64,000 nt of DNA from NCBI GenBank assembly GCA_022605955.1, contig JAKCOZ010000003.1:42868761-42932760 (forward strand), written 5' to 3'. A program made the position numbers and the translations under genes. Numbering within the stretch: the stretch's first letter is position 1; each line of letters opens with the position of its first letter. Shown here piece by piece: positions 14,960 through 29,900 of the stretch. Under the pieces are notes generated by a model that saw only the letters and a list, made by a program, of their open reading frames with translations, ran no database searches and had not been told where the DNA came from. Origin of the DNA: Rallus limicola (lineage: Eukaryota > Chordata > Aves > Gruiformes > Rallidae).

Positions 14960-17900
14960 TCACTTTTGGAACAAATTTGAAACAGCAGATTTGATTTCAG
15001 ATGATAGTACTTGGCAGTGTCAAGATGAGGTGTGTTTGTGGTAGTATGTGGTCCTCTGAAAGCTGTTTCTCTGTCAAATTGTAGCCTCCCAATGTCCTAT
15101 TCAAAGGCAGGGAGCAGTTTGAGCATGTATGGGAGGTGACCAGCTTTGATAAATTGCTGCCACTCCAGCAGCAGGAGCTGGAAAGAGGTGTCGGCAGAGA
15201 AGACCTGACCCAGGAGCCTTAGGTTCAGCCCCTTGTCCTGTTTTTGTCTCGCAGCAAGAGCTTGGTCACACTAGTTTCCCCTTCAGCCCTTTGTCTGCCT
15301 CAGCTCTGTGTGCTATGACACCTTAAAGGAAGGGCTCTGCCTCTTATCTCAATTTGTTGGAATAGCAGACCTCAAGACAAATTTTATAATGCTAGAAATA
15401 ATAAACATGCATTAGCAAGCTATTAACAGGATCTGAAATGTTATGCTGACCTACAACAGAAGCCCAGAGGAGCCACATCTATGTGCATCATTTCCAGTTC
15501 TTGTTCTGGTGAGGTCTGTCTTTTTGCAGGCTTCAAAAAGAGTACAGATAGGGTTGGAGCAGAGGGAAGAGCTGCCTCACTCTGGAGGGTTCAATGTTCA
15601 AGTCCCCCAGGGTGGAATCTCACCTTTAATAGTAATCTCCTTCAGCACTTTCAGAGAGCCTGTATTCACCAATCACAAGATTGGGAAGCAGATTGTCCTC
15701 CACCAGGCCATAGATGCAATTTAACCCTCTTGTTTCCTGCTGATCCTTGCTGGTCATGAATTACAACAGAGGCTGCTACATCTATTGTAGTTCATACAGC
15801 AGGCAGTGATGGGATCTGAGCATTATCTTTCTCCCACTTGGCCAGGCAGAGCAGTATGACTTGGCACACATTGGAAAAGCCTGGGAAACAAGCTGCAATT
15901 ACTTGGTCATATCCACAATGCCAAAAGGGGGAACATGAAGTGATGGTGCCTTGCCAACCCTGAGAAAACAGACCTTGTTGCCCATATTGCACATGGCAGT
16001 GTGTCCCTCAAAACAGCACTGTTGTCCTTGTGAACTGGGCTAATGAGTTCTGCTCAGGATTCAAGTCAAGTTTAGCCCCTGTGGGAACACATATATCCTT
16101 TGTGATGCCTAATTAGTTTGGTCAGTATATACCTTGGAGAATTCTGCCCCAGGCAAGGGGCACCACTTCAGCACCATTCCCTGTTGCTGCATGCTCCTGA
16201 GCTTGCAAGAGCTCCATTTGCCAGTGCTATCAAGACCCCGTGCTGCACGAATGACATAGCAGGAGTTACCCAGAAAAAATGCAATTTATGAGAAGCAATT
16301 ACAGCACTGAGCAGATCTGCATGAGACAAACTGAGTGAAACATTACTAGGAAAGGCCTGTTGTAACTGTTGCTTTGAGAGAAACTGTATGGCTTTGGCCC
16401 CTGCCAAACTGTTTCATTTTCCCTAAAATTGGCAACACATTGGGAAGGGGAGTGGGAGGGTGTACGAGAATCCTCATTTACTGGAGAGCTCTCTATTTAT
16501 CTCCTGAGATTTGTGAAACCTTGTAGCTTGTTCTCTGTTAATGTTTTATGCTCCCAAAAAGCTCTTTTTTGGTTAGAATAAATGATGGCCTCCCCCACCA
16601 TGGCAAGAACAGATTGTGATGCAGTTCTCCAACAGGACCTGACTGAACTGCGCCATGAAAGATGAAACAGCATGGCATTTCTTTTGAAGCAAATGTAAAA
16701 CTAGTTACGCTCCATATCTATGGTCTTTCGTTTAGCAGAAGAAAGAGAGATGAATAATAGATGATCCCCTGAAAATATCGTTCCACCAGCTCTTAGTTGG
16801 CATCAGGCAATGCTAATACATTAAGAGCATTCAAGATTTTCTATTTAATATCCATAAAGATGCAGTAATTTTAGTCTAGTGAGAAGCAATGGCAACTTTC
16901 CCTTTTCCCCTATGAAGTCCTTGAATCTGTAAGTGAAAGGAGGTCTTAGCCATGTCCCAAGGCAATAGCTAAAGAGCCTTTAGCTTCCCTGTCATTCTCT
17001 AGAAGTGTCAGATAACCAGGACATGATAGAAGGCATTGTGATTAGGAAACAATATACCACTGAAATGTTTCAGGATGCAAGGGTCTTCTTAAAAAAAAAA
17101 AATTGCCTTGGAAATAGAAAATTGATGAGAATTGTTGAGAGATAGTAAATCACAAATATCAGTGACAGCAATAGGACAATAAACCTTGTTTACTACAGAT
17201 GGTTTTGATTTCAGATTGTCAAGGATGAAAGGACAGGGCCATATTCTGTAAGGCCACCACCCACATCCTGAATCCATGTTTCTCAATTATCTTCCTGATA
17301 TTGAGATTTAATACCTGCAAAAGTCCAGTCCCAGAGATCATCCCAGCAAAGTAAATGAACACAGGTGCTTGAATGTTCCAGAGTGTTTGGTAAAAGCTTA
17401 GCAGTCAGACCTAAAACAACTTCATTACACAGACACAAACTCACACGTGCAGTCTACTGTAAAAGTAGCTATGAAAAAATAGGTATGTTTTCTGCTTCCT
17501 AATTTTGAATCTTATGGCAGATCAATCCTCTGCCATATCCACCGATTCATCTAAATTGTTAAAAATAGCCTAGAGTGTGTTTCCTTTCTGATGCGGATGA
17601 TGTGAATGCAAAACAGATGTGTCACATGGCAGACCATCACTTTGGCTGCCGGTAGTGGCAAGCCAAATGCTTCTTTATTGTTTGGCATCTAAGAGGTGTG
17701 CAGCATTTTGCCTCACGCCTGAGGACTGCAGCACTCCACAAAATATGCAGTGCTGCCCAGTTACAAGATATCGAGAAGTCTCAGAGCTATTTCCCTGCCT
17801 TACAGTGCACTGGACCACCGAGGATGAGAATCATGTAGCAAGAATGAAGCAGAACTTGATCTCTCAGCTCTAGAGCCATGCCAAAATCATTTAACCTCTC

Positions 17901-19080
17901 TACCATTACTGGTACTGGGCCAGTAGGGTAGAGGGCCTGGACATCCCTCTAAGGGCTGCTGACTTTTGGAGATTGTGCATTGTGCCCCAAAAAGAGGTAG
18001 GATGCCTCCCTTTTGCAGTGCACAGGGACTGTGCAGAGGGACTTGTCTCTGCAGTAGGCACCATGTGCTCTGTGTGCAGTAATTTCCCTGCAATGTCAAA
18101 CTAGAAAACTTTCCACAAGAATTATTAAAGTGTCGTCAAGGCGTCCTGCCCTCACCGTGAAGCAGCAGAATAATTTGGGCTGTGGCTGAAAATGTTTGAG
18201 TCTTCTGTAAATTTCATCATGGCAGAGCTGAACTCAGATGTAAAAAGGACACAGCTCCCTGGGCTGTCCCAGCAACTGGTCACGTACTGAGTTTGGTATA
18301 GGAGATATCATCACATGCAAACCTTCATTTGACCTCCCTCCTCAGATACAAGTCTGGCAGCGACCCAATCCCATGCATTTGTGCTCTGTACCAAGCCGTC
18401 TATCCATAACAAACCCTGTATTAACATTGGCATTTTCCACTCCAAAGCAATGGCATTAACCTATTCAGGAGCTGATTTCATGCAGGACACTGGGAATAAA
18501 GCACATCTAATGTAATCAATCTTGCATTTCTAGCTGAGGCAGTGCTTATGTTGCTTTTTGCTAACAACAGCAGCAATACGGGTATGCATAGTATCCCTGC
18601 TGCAGAGAAAAGCAAACTGGCAGGAGAAGAAAGGATTGTTCCTGGCATCATTCCCCCACCTACACAGCAGAAGGCAGAGCTGAAGCCAAGCAATTATCCT
18701 AAATTTATTACAGTAATGACAATAGTGAAGGGCAAAGCTAAAAAGTCTTTCTGGACAGGGCTGACCAGTAAGAAGAGGGGTTTCTGTCAAGATTTCACTC
18801 AGACCTTTGAGTCCCCCCAAGGTGTTTGGGGAGTGCTTGTGTCCCTTCTTCTACCCCAAGGGTCTGCCTTTTTGCCTGGTGAGTTGCAGACAAGCCTGCA
18901 CTGCACACTAGTGTGATATCTGCACCCTGCCCAAGCAGCACTATGGGGACCGCCCTCTCTCCTGGCCCTAGGACTGGCACTCTGCTGTAGCAATGGGGCA
19001 GCAGACCCTTCACAGATCCTCTTTTTCCTCACTGCCACACTCTTCTGTCCAGCAGATATGGGTTTCTTCCTACACTGACC
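14960..19080. other. Intronic DNA, nothing recognised
   Basis: Only short overlapping frames are present. There is a short A run near 17091-17102. No gene or transposon was recognised. Confidence 0.6.
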
Positions 19081-19093
19081 CAAACAGTGGAGT

Positions 19094-19172
19094 GGCATTT
19101 CTCCCATATTGGAGTGGTGGCATTTCTCCCAAGCAGTGGAGGCATTTCTCCTTCCACCATGGGAGAAATGCC
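19094..19172. repeat. Minisatellite with an inverted copy (hairpin)
   Basis: The 11-12-base core GGCATTTCTCC(C) occurs at 19094-19105, 19119-19130 and 19141-19151. It then appears inverted at 19161-19172 (GGGAGAAATGCC). The third copy and the inverted copy form an 11-bp perfect stem with a 10-nt loop. Confidence 0.85.
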
Positions 19173-22100
19173 CTGGCCAGAGATATAGGAGGTGATGGTG
19201 AGAAAACCATTTCTGCAGCCTTGCTTTGTGCAAGTCAAGGCTGCTAAATTTAATGGGGCTCCATGAGAAGCTGAGGAATTGAGGTTTGGAGGCATGCTAT
19301 ACATGGTACAGTGAAAAAAAAAAGAACATGGCAGCAGACAACAATGAAAATGACCGGTTGATTTTGTGTAGTTATGCACGAATCCTGAAATTAGCAAAAA
19401 TTTAGAAAGAAGCAATCTTCATTATTAAAAACAAACAAACAATCAAGAAAACAAAACCAAAATGAAATGCAAACAAACAAGCAGGCCCTGCAGCTGGTTG
19501 AGGTTCAGCCAAAGGGTGAGCAAGTCTTCAACATTCAAAGCTCTCAACTTTGCGAAATGTGATCCCCAGACTGGCTAAACAGTCAGTTGTCAAATGTCAA
19601 TGAAGTGCAACGTTGCTATTTTTTATTCTTTTTCTGAAGGAGGCTGCTGCCTAACAGTCCATTACACTCAGTGAAGCAATGACAGAAAAGCAGCCTAACT
19701 TTAAATGTCAGGATCTGATTTTGTTTACATTTATTTAATGGATTTTTAGTGATAAATGCCAGAAAGGAATGTCTTTTAACAGTGAAGATGCACTGTCTTC
19801 CTATGTATGTTAAACAATATTTCTTATCACAAACAAAAACCCCATGCCTCTGGAATGGAAGGATTCTGGAATTATATTTTGCTTTGTTGTATCTTTATGC
19901 AACCATACCAGCTACCCTTTATTTGTGACTTTTCTCCCCTTCCTGGATTTTCATTAGTATGTGCTACTCTTTAAAGAGAGAACAGCTGCCTCTCAGGCTG
20001 TGGAACTTCATTCTTGGTGCTGCCACAGTTTTCTCTGTGATACTGTGTAAATCACAGAAGCCTCTGTAAGAGGAGCAGTTAGCACTCAAGAGACTGTAAA
20101 GTCACCCAAGCAAGGCAAAATATTTGTAAACTTGTCACCTACCATGTTATTATTGACTCATAGTAAAATGGGACTGGCAAGTACATCTCCCTAGCTTTCT
20201 CCCTGGCTTGTGGTGGATATTAGTGCTGCTGTCAAAACATGTGTTTGTGGCTGTTAGTGGGATGACTCTTTAAGGGTTCTCTTCATCTCATGCCATACAG
20301 ACTGGGTTCCTAGCTGATTCTGCAGCATGCTTTGCTGATGCCAGCAGTGACATTGCAAACTTCACAGCACCAGCCTTATGACAATGCAGGCTAACAGTGC
20401 AGACAAAATTGTTGCATCTGCAGCAAGATCCATCTCTACTTGCAGGTCTGGATATTCCCAGACTTTTAAAGAAGGTGAAGTGAACTCCATAGCACAGCTT
20501 TGTGTGGTCCAGCTCAGGAATATCTCAAAACCTGAACAGCCTCCCAGGATCTAGGTACTGTTTGGCATGCAGCCAAAAGGGCTGGTGTGCACTGCAGTGA
20601 CATTTCAATCACGGTCGCCATTTCCCCTTCAGACTGAAGGCCATTAACTGCTAAACTAGGCTACTTCCCAGCGCACAGCTGAAGGAAGCACTTTGTTGGG
20701 AGTATAATCAATCTTACCACAAAACTCTGGCTGGTACTCTCTCAGGTGATTAAACAGTCACATGGGAGAAAAATGACACAATTCAAGGGCTGCTCTTAAC
20801 CGAGCTAGGACATGAAAAATGAAAAGTGTCACTATATTACTTTGACTCACTTACATCACCACCCCGAAAAAGGAGCCATGAAATGCAGCCCCTCTGTGAT
20901 GGACTTATGCATAATTCAAAACACGAGCTGCCTTCAGGAGCTGATCTCTGCGTCCGAGTCTGACGAGAATACCAAGCAGCAGGAGCTTCAAGGCTTCTCA
21001 AGCAAGGAAATGGGAGATCACTAACAGTGCGAGAAAATTAAGTGCAGGGAAGACTGAGGTTGAGATCACACATGGGAAGTCACAAACTGACATCTGTAAA
21101 AAGCTCTGTTAGCAAGTGAAAATCCCCAGCAGCTGTCATAGTTTTACAGATACCTCTAGATTCGTGGTCCTTCTGCGACATAGTCCTCTTACGTTTTATG
21201 AATGTTCATTGTATTGGCTCCTCACAAGAATGGAATTCCATGCTCTTTATGTTAGCAAAACTTAAAACAGTATTAGTGTTACATTCAAAATGCTTGTTAC
21301 AAGATTTCATCCCAAGGTTTCTTCTGTTTTCACATACACAAACAGAGAGGATGAGGTGCAACTGGAAAGGTAGGGATCATTTTCAGTCCAGAACTCACCA
21401 CAAGGTAAAACAAAGGCCAGTATGGCTGAACTGCCTATTAGTTTTCAGTGAAAACAAGTGCCAGCATGAAAGTAAAGAGTTGGTTTAAGTAATTTGTGAA
21501 AACATGAAGAAATCTTCATTCACCCAAAGTCACCAGAACATGGGATTTGAATTTGCTACAGCTTCACTCTTGATGAGATTGTGTTATGAAACAGTCACCT
21601 TGGAGCAGCCAGGTACCATGGTGCCACTAGCGATAAAACTGGTTGGGAAACACATACTTCCCAAGAGGTCGGTGGAGATCAGTAAAAATTCCAGCAGTTG
21701 CACAAGCACAGTTAAAAACCATGTAGCTAATTTCTGGCTTGAATTGTTTTCAGCTCACTCCTACATGATGCAGTATTTCCTTGCCAGATCTGAAGACCCC
21801 AAATTTTCTCTTGTATGACCTGTCATTGCACAAAAGTCGTGGTCAAGTTATTTGTCTGATATTTCACTATTGACTGAAAATTTTAAGTCTTGCTCCCCAG
21901 GGGGAATACTGCTAAGTCATCATTTTGGATTAATTTTCAGGAATATTTTGTCATTTTCCAACACCATTTGTAAAACAGAGTAATGTATGAAAATTAATAT
22001 ATGAGTGAAATCTAAGTTAACATCAGACAGTATTGCTGGTCATCCCATTTGTTAAAATCAATGTCTATTAGCATCCTGAAAGTATCGGTAACAGCCCTGA

Positions 22101-23942
22101 GAAGACATTGCAGATAATCAGTGAAAGGAAAAGCAGAGCATGACCACATATTACTCTGCAAGGGGGAACTTGCTAGATATCTATAAAGGGCAAGTCAATT
22201 TACATAGGAAATTCTTTCTTGACTGCTGTAACATGTAACATGTCATGCTCACTGGATCTCAGTTCTGTTCAGAAAGCATCAGAGTATTTTTCTGTTTTCT
22301 TTGCCTCCAGCCCCCTCCCCTGCAGCTTCTGTCCAGCTAAGTGGCTTTAGGGAACTGATACTTCCTCTGAGTCACAGTCAGTGAATCTGCTTCCTGGGCT
22401 TGTAGCAGTTATCTGACACTTACAGAACATGTCTTTTTACTCCTCCCTCCAAATTTGGAGAAGGAAAAACTGCACACACTAAACAGTCGATTAGCAACAA
22501 TTAGGAAAATTAAAGGGTGGCTTAAAAAGCTGCTTATCTGAGAAATCTCCATTAATCTCTGCAGAGAATTCAAATGCTTGGAGCTAGCAAGCAACAGCAA
22601 GGTTCCTAGTGATGCTCTTGAGCTTTCACATGTTCACATATTTGTTGACTTTACTGGGCAGATGCCATTTTATAAAGCAAAAGGAGAATTTGGAGGTATC
22701 TTTCTGTTAATTGACTTTGAATAAAAGTCTGTGTGGTAATGCATTTATTGGATTTTTGATTCTGAAATACAACCTTTCTTTGTGCACAAACAACATATAG
22801 ACAACCATACATCCTGAAAATGACATAGTTGAAGGAGTTTGCACAAATTGCTCCAGATAACCTTCAAAATCTATTAATGATATAGCTAAATCTAAGTTTC
22901 CAAAACATGGGGTGGGATGACAAACCTCCGTGAGGCAATGGCTGGACTGTACCAAGGGCTTTTGAACATACTGACAGGAGGGAATTCAATGATGGAGAGC
23001 CACTTTGCAGCATTTGCTGCATAGACAGAGTGACTCTCTCCTTGAGGAGACTGGGGAATGCAGGGTGCACAGGATCTGTGTGTCAGTGAGGAGCCTGTCG
23101 GCTGGATGGCAATAGGCTCTGTGTTGTAGAGGTTCCCTTTGAAATGCATCATGGGCCAAAGAATGGATGACTTCATTCATAGTCCAGCCCTTCAGCAGGG
23201 GGAAGAGATGCTTCAGGATGTCCTGCAAGTCCCAGGCTGACTGCAGGTACCTTGGCATTGCCCAACAGATTATTCCTGCTTTCTTCCAGTCCGTAAAGAA
23301 TCAGACCTCCCCTGCTCTGCATGACATGACAACCATTTCTTCACAGGTTCTTGGAACTTTCCTGGCTACTTAATATGTTCCTGTTTTGCAAGTCTGAGCT
23401 CAAGTCTTTCCAAGCTCCTGCCTGTATCAACACATCAGGAAGCCTTTTGTCATCCCACTTGTCCTGTGCTCCTAAAACCTTGACAATACAGTCACTAGTT
23501 CCCCTACGGTTGTTTCACCTTGATACACTTAATTTCCCTTGAGAAGGCAGTATTGCCTTCACACTGCGAACTGTCCTGCTGAGCCCACCCACAGCCCAAG
23601 AAATGCTATCTTGAAAACACAAACATGCCTTGAAGATCTTGGCTGTCTTAAATTATTCGCCATTATGACTTTCTTGATGTAATCGTGCTCCTTAATTCCT
23701 GTCTTCTGTGATGATAAAAGATGCTTGGGCATCATGCAACTCTGCCAGGCTGCATCCATACAGCAGCCCCACAGTGGGACAGAAATGCAAGAGAATCCAT
23801 GCCGTAAGCAAAGTGTCTTTAGGGTGGGTAGACAGGAGCAGTGCACAAACACTTAACCCTTCCCTCCCACAAATCCATGCTCTTGGGCTATGCTGCTTTT
23901 GGAAGGAGGAACCAGATGTTTCAGGAGCTGAGACAACAAACT
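19173..23942. other. Intronic DNA; (AAAC)-rich patch at 19427-19482
   Basis: A simple A/C-rich patch with AAAC-like units sits near 19427-19482. Minus frames overlap at 22892-23258 but match nothing recognised. There is no gene evidence. Confidence 0.55.
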
Positions 23943-23972
23943 CAGGGCAAACTAATGCAGGGCAAACTAATG
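23943..23972. repeat. Perfect 15-bp tandem duplication
   Basis: CAGGGCAAACTAATG occurs twice head to tail with no mismatch. Confidence 0.95.
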
Positions 23973-26900
23973 AAGTCGTCTTTCAGCCAACAGTGGGAGA
24001 AGGGTCAGCAGACCACAGAGGGAGAAATCTTTGAAATTATGAGCAAGAGTCAAGCAAATAGGGGAGCCTGTACAGTTAAAACCATTGAGCTGACCTCCAG
24101 TCAAGCCAAAATGCCTTGCTGAGTGCATACTTCAGAGCAGGATGAGACCAGCTGGGGAATGAAAGAGATAAAACTCCTAAAATGCACACAGTGTTACCAA
24201 GAACAAGTGATGTTGGACATTTCTTCCCTTGACTCACCCTTAGGATCGTTGTTCCACTCAAATAAGAAGCAGCATGAGACCTTGAGGGTCAAGAACCAGG
24301 ACAGTGAAGGACCCTGTATGTGTTAGACATGGGTCTGACACTCTGACTGGACATAATTACTTATTTACTGTTTAACATATTAAACAAACACTGGTGCTAC
24401 TTAGAGCATCTTGGGTGCTTCTGAACAGTCACTGAGAGACTGAAGAGTTTTTGTTCTTTGTTGGGATTTAGGACTAGCCCCTGTATAAGTATCATATCAA
24501 AATTACAGCTCTATTTATCTGAAAACTAAGAAAGTGTGAAGGGGGCTGAAATAATTCAAGGACTGCAAACAGTTCCCTCCATAGAGAGAATTATGGACTT
24601 CAGCTTGTCAGTCCTGTCAAAAAGGCTTATCTACAGCTGAGCTGATTACAGTGTATGTGCACCTTTGTGAGGGGAAAATACACTGGCATGGAAGAGCTTC
24701 TTAATCTAGGAGACAAAGGTGCAAATGAGTGAATGGCCAGAATACAAACACACATTATCAAAGTCAAAGTAGGCAGCTCTGTTTAGAAGAGAAGTTAGGA
24801 TAAGGGAAAAGGTGGACACTGTCTTGCTCTCAGTCTTAACACTATAGACAGTGAGGCTCTGGAATGAAACTTAGTCAGGAAGATGCTTGTCATGTAGGTT
24901 ATGGACATGAGCATCCCAATTCTCTGCTAGGCCTCACAGAGCTACAAACCTGAGAACCTTTATGCCAGTGAAAATTCAGGGCACTTCATTCAAGATGAAA
25001 ACCTGAATTAATTACCAGATTAATTTCGTATAATGAAAAGCCTAAGTTTCTCTTCTTGAAATCCAGTTCCAGTAGCTTTACAGTGGCATCCAGTTACCAC
25101 CTTAGAAGATTTAAGTAATTTTTATGAGCTTGGAGTCTTTTTTTTTTTTTGAAAAGAGAAAGGCTTTTGAACAAGCTTGATACTCCTTTTTTGTCTCCTT
25201 TGATCTGTCTAATCACATGAATTAATTGACTGTTAAAAATTGTAAAATTCAAATCTCTTTCAGGAATCCAATAGAAATACTGAACTATGTCATGAATCAT
25301 GCTTAAGATCATTGCTTCATATACTCCCCCCAGTGCCATGTGACTACCAAGCCAGTATTGATTTCCTTTCATCTCAAAAACTGAAGCAATATTCATTGCC
25401 AAAATAAAAAGCTGTCTGAGTTATGAGAATGCACTGCCAGCAAGTTCCAGGATGAAGCATAGATATAAAAAAGAAAAAGTGGGGGAGGGGGTAGTGAAAG
25501 CATATGTGAAAAAAATGAATATACTCTGTGAGAAGATATAAAGGCTTTCTTAATAAAAAAATACAGAAGCAAGTGTAATAGATGGATGCCGTGATACCAC
25601 TGATCTTGTCTGGAGTTGGATGGACCTTGCCTTTGGTTTATCTTAGAGCAGCCCTGAGTAGAGGCCAGTCATGTCTCACTGGATTAGTTCCTTCCCATTT
25701 CCCCCCAGCTAGAACCTTTCCTTTTGTCTCAGTTACTAAGACTCTATTGGCAAGGAAGGGCAGAGATGAGAGACAGGAGAAGACAGGACAGGCTGTAAAT
25801 AAGCAGACATTGCATTGCCCAAAAATAATGCATAGGTATTTCTCCCTTGCTGCTTTCAAGAGCTCTCTAATTGCCAAACAACAGTCATGTTCAGGCTCTT
25901 GAGTTTAATGTGTACCTCCTGCTGAGTCCGGTACTTCATATAACATTTTAATGTGAAAGATCAAGATGTGATTCACAGCGCTTACTCTCCAGGAAACTGA
26001 AGTCCCTGCAGTATGAACCACAAAGGTGGCCAATGTTTCTACTATAAAGCAATCCACACAAAGGCAGCATCTGCTCCACTCTGTGGTCTGCCTAGGGAGG
26101 AAGAGGGCAGAAGATCTTAGCAGAAGATACTCTAAAATCGCCTCCAAAGCTACACACCATGACTCAGTGCTTCCTTGATTTCATGTAGCCTGAACACAAG
26201 CTGAAGCGCAGACTCCTGTCTTAGAACCTTGTAACAAAGAAGACATCTTTGGTCCAAACAGATTCCTCAAAGGAAGCGATACTCTTCCCTCAGTCAGGGA
26301 AAGCCTTTTCACCTAACAATGCCTCATCCTAGATGAAGCAGGCTTTTTCCTTCCAGAAGACTTTCATCACCTGCTGTGGCATCTTCTAGAGCTGTCTTTA
26401 CCTTTCTTTTTCTGCCAGAGCAGTCTCTGCCCAGGTACTGTCTACAGCAGACTGGCATCATATATGCTCTCCCTGAACCAGCTGCCTCATTGCATTGCTA
26501 TTGATTCTGAGTTGGATTTCTGCAGCAAATCTATTGCATTTCCATTAGCAAGATTGCAAATGATGAAAATGCTCATTTATATCATTCCAGCTCTGCATCA
26601 CAATTAACCTGATACTTAGACTCCAGCAAGCCAAATTCTGCCTTCTCATCTGATGGTGAGAAAGTTCCACAAGGTTTCTCTGCACCTGCAAGTTACGCAT
26701 GGCAAATCTGAGGTGGGCTGCTCTGTGTGTTTATTTGCAGTGCCTGGATAGGAAATAAAACATTTTGCATACACATACAATGCATACTGAAAGACGATAA
26801 TTTCAGTCCCCTATAGTGGAAATCCAAAACCTGGGTTAATACATCAATTTTTAATAAGTTTTACTCATTAACTTATGATGTAGTACAGTTCTAGATGTCA

Positions 26901-29900
26901 TTTTTAATAAAGAAACAATGGCCATATATTTCATATAGCTGTTGTATTTTCTATGCTGACATATGTATATAAATGAAGAGAGATACCATGCAGAAGTTCC
27001 AGGTAGCATGAATACCTAAATTATTCTCAGTGAAGTTTACAAAGTAAAACGAAGCTTTTAAAAAAGAAATACAAATGCACACTAGTATTTTGCACTGAGA
27101 TTTTCTATTTGTTATTAGGAGAAAAATTCTTCAGCCCAAACCTGCTTTTTCTTCATCATGCTTTGGACATGATGAATGGTGCACCACACCCATGAGGTAT
27201 TTTAGACCATGAATTTGGGGTGCTTGTCCAAGAGAAAGAAACACAGAACTGATCAGTTCAGTACTCTGCATGCTAAATAGAAGAACTGTTCCTATGCAAG
27301 CAATGAATGTTAAAAAAAGGAAGATAGTAGAGATACAAAAAGATACAAAACAATAAATTTGTTTGAACAAACTGTGCTTGTTGAGGGCATTTTAAAGACA
27401 GTGTGACAAACTGGGCTGCGGAGAGGAATTCTCAGTTACCACTTTAGAGGACTTAATGGACCTGAACTCCATAAAAATTACAGTGTCTTATGCATCTCAC
27501 CCCACCAGTCTCAATCCTACTTCACTCTGAATGTTCCTGCCACAAGCAAGTCACCATGACCTTTGGGGCAACAGAAGTATTTCAGGGAAATACAGACTGG
27601 CTGGCTCAGTGCAGAGTGCAGTGGCACTTGTTTTATTGCTGCTTGTTAATGGAGGCCCAGTTGTGTCTCCAGAGCTTACTGAGATCAGCATCTCTTTACT
27701 GCGCGCTTGAGTTAGGCTCAGAACTTGTCTGGTATCTTAACTATGTTTAATTATAACTTCCGTGTGCACATCAAAGGAAAGTCATGGCTTTCAGAATGAG
27801 TCTTTGTATTATGTAGCAGATAGGAACTTAGAAACTGAACTGCAAGATGTTTCTCCCTGTACACTCATCAGAGAAAGAGACTTCTGCTGGGATCACACTG
27901 GGAATTGCCTGGGGGAGGGCCCTTCCTTTGTGCTGAAAAGGAAGCTGAAGCCTGCCTAGCTTCTTAAAGTAGGCACATTGTCAGGTGTCTGAAGCTAAGC
28001 AACATCAATGTTTTACCAGAAATGGAGCAACTTCGGCTTTAAGGTGCTCTTCTCCTGCATACTCAAGCTTTGGGGATAAAAGCAATCTCCCTTGTGGCTC
28101 TGCTCTGCATAATAACAGTGAGCTCAGAAAAGGCTGGTGTAAAGCCTGTTCTGCATCATCTGCTCTCCCCTCCTGTGAGTACCATCCACCACAGCTCTCG
28201 GAGACATCCCTGACCTTGACACTTTCAGAGGCTGCCAGACATGGACTCTGCCTTCCTGTATTGTGATGGAGATTTAAACTGCAGAGGATGGGTCATACTT
28301 AGATTGTTTCAAGCAAAAGATCAAACACCATGTGAAGCTGCTATGAACAAACCTTTGCTGTCCATAAATTGAAGCCTTCAGCTGGGCTGCAGCACCTATG
28401 ACTGGAGGGAGATGCTCCGTCCAGCATGACACAGAAGTAAAACACCGACCTTCACAAATCACTGTGTGTGGGAGAAGGGACATCAAATGCAGGGCTGAGA
28501 AAGAACAATCAGAGGTGGAAGAAGGAGGGAAAAGTGGCAAGGAATATTTATGGTGTGACACCAAAAGAAGGGACAGAATATCTTTCTTTTAATTTTTCCT
28601 CATCCCTAGGTCAAAAAAGACATGAGAAATTCATCCATTGTGCCTGGATAACTGTGGAGGGGACCTGATATTATTTCCTATACAAGTACCCACCACTGGC
28701 CCTCAGAAACACTCTCTTAACACTTTTTCCTCCGAGGATGAGAAAGCAGCAGCCTTCGCTGATGTTGGCCCAGCATAGATGAAGTGGCAGGAGAAATCAG
28801 CAAGATGAGAAGGGAGCTGTCTCAGTCATGGGTGGTTGACAGGACTGTACAGCCTTTTGGTGCTTTACCATGTTTTCCAGGTGAGGATCAGCAGCAGTGA
28901 GGTAGGAAGGAGCCCTGTCTGCACCCAAGGAACATGCACAGGTTCTGTGCTGCACCCCCCATCCCACCTCTGCATGTTACAGCCACCAAACAGTGGACAC
29001 AGAGGTATGGAGATGCAAACATGCCTGTGGTGACCTGCTGGCCATCAGTATGGTGAGAGGCATATAGCTGTCCTGTTAGCTCACAATACCAAGGTGGTCA
29101 GGGACGTCAAAAGCAGAAAGGACATGTAGTCATTATGGGTGTGCCACCACAGCAGTGCATTCTCTGTATCCTACTGTCTACTCAGCATTTTGCTCTGCTC
29201 ACAGAAAGCCACTCCAGCAAAGTCCTAATGCTGTGGTCAATGTCCAGCTCTGCCTCTTGTGTGCCCCATGGCACCTGACCAAGTCAGGAGAAATGTGACC
29301 CCAAAGCCAAGGGCTTGGGCATCTCTGCTTTGGGGCAGACCCAAGATGCAGGGGCACTGCACTCCTTTGGCAGAGCTCTCCCTCCAGAAAGGCAACACCA
29401 TGGACCTTGGTGGGTGGTTTGGGGGGAAACCTGCTTAAATGGAAAGAGAAGGCATTTGGAAGACCAGTAATGAGGGGAGTGGCTGGTTTGCAGACATATA
29501 GATGCAGTTATTACAGAAACACAGTTTTCACAGTACTACAGGTCCACATCTATTATCAGCCTGGGTAGAGGGTAGAACTGTATTTAAAGGTGATGGTGTG
29601 GGAAGAAGTAAAATTTAGCTCCTGCACTGTGTTAGCACTTTTGCAATCTGCATGTCTTCTCAGAGGGAGGGAGATTGTAGGTTAGTGTGTAATATTATAT
29701 CCTGCTTATAATGAAATCTTCTCTGGTGTAATTATGATAAGATCGACACGCTCCCTAAATATGGGAATGCTTTAAAACATTCACCTTTCCTTTCTGTTCC
29801 AGCGAAGGAGAAACAATATTGCAATGCAAACCAGAAACCAAACAGAAAGGAAGAGATTATTTATGTATTGATAAAGGGCAAAGTATAATAATAGGAGTGA

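Noticed and set aside
22892..23258. Overlapping minus-strand frames of about 90 codons
   Set aside because: No family recognised, no conserved motifs, no splice or promoter context.
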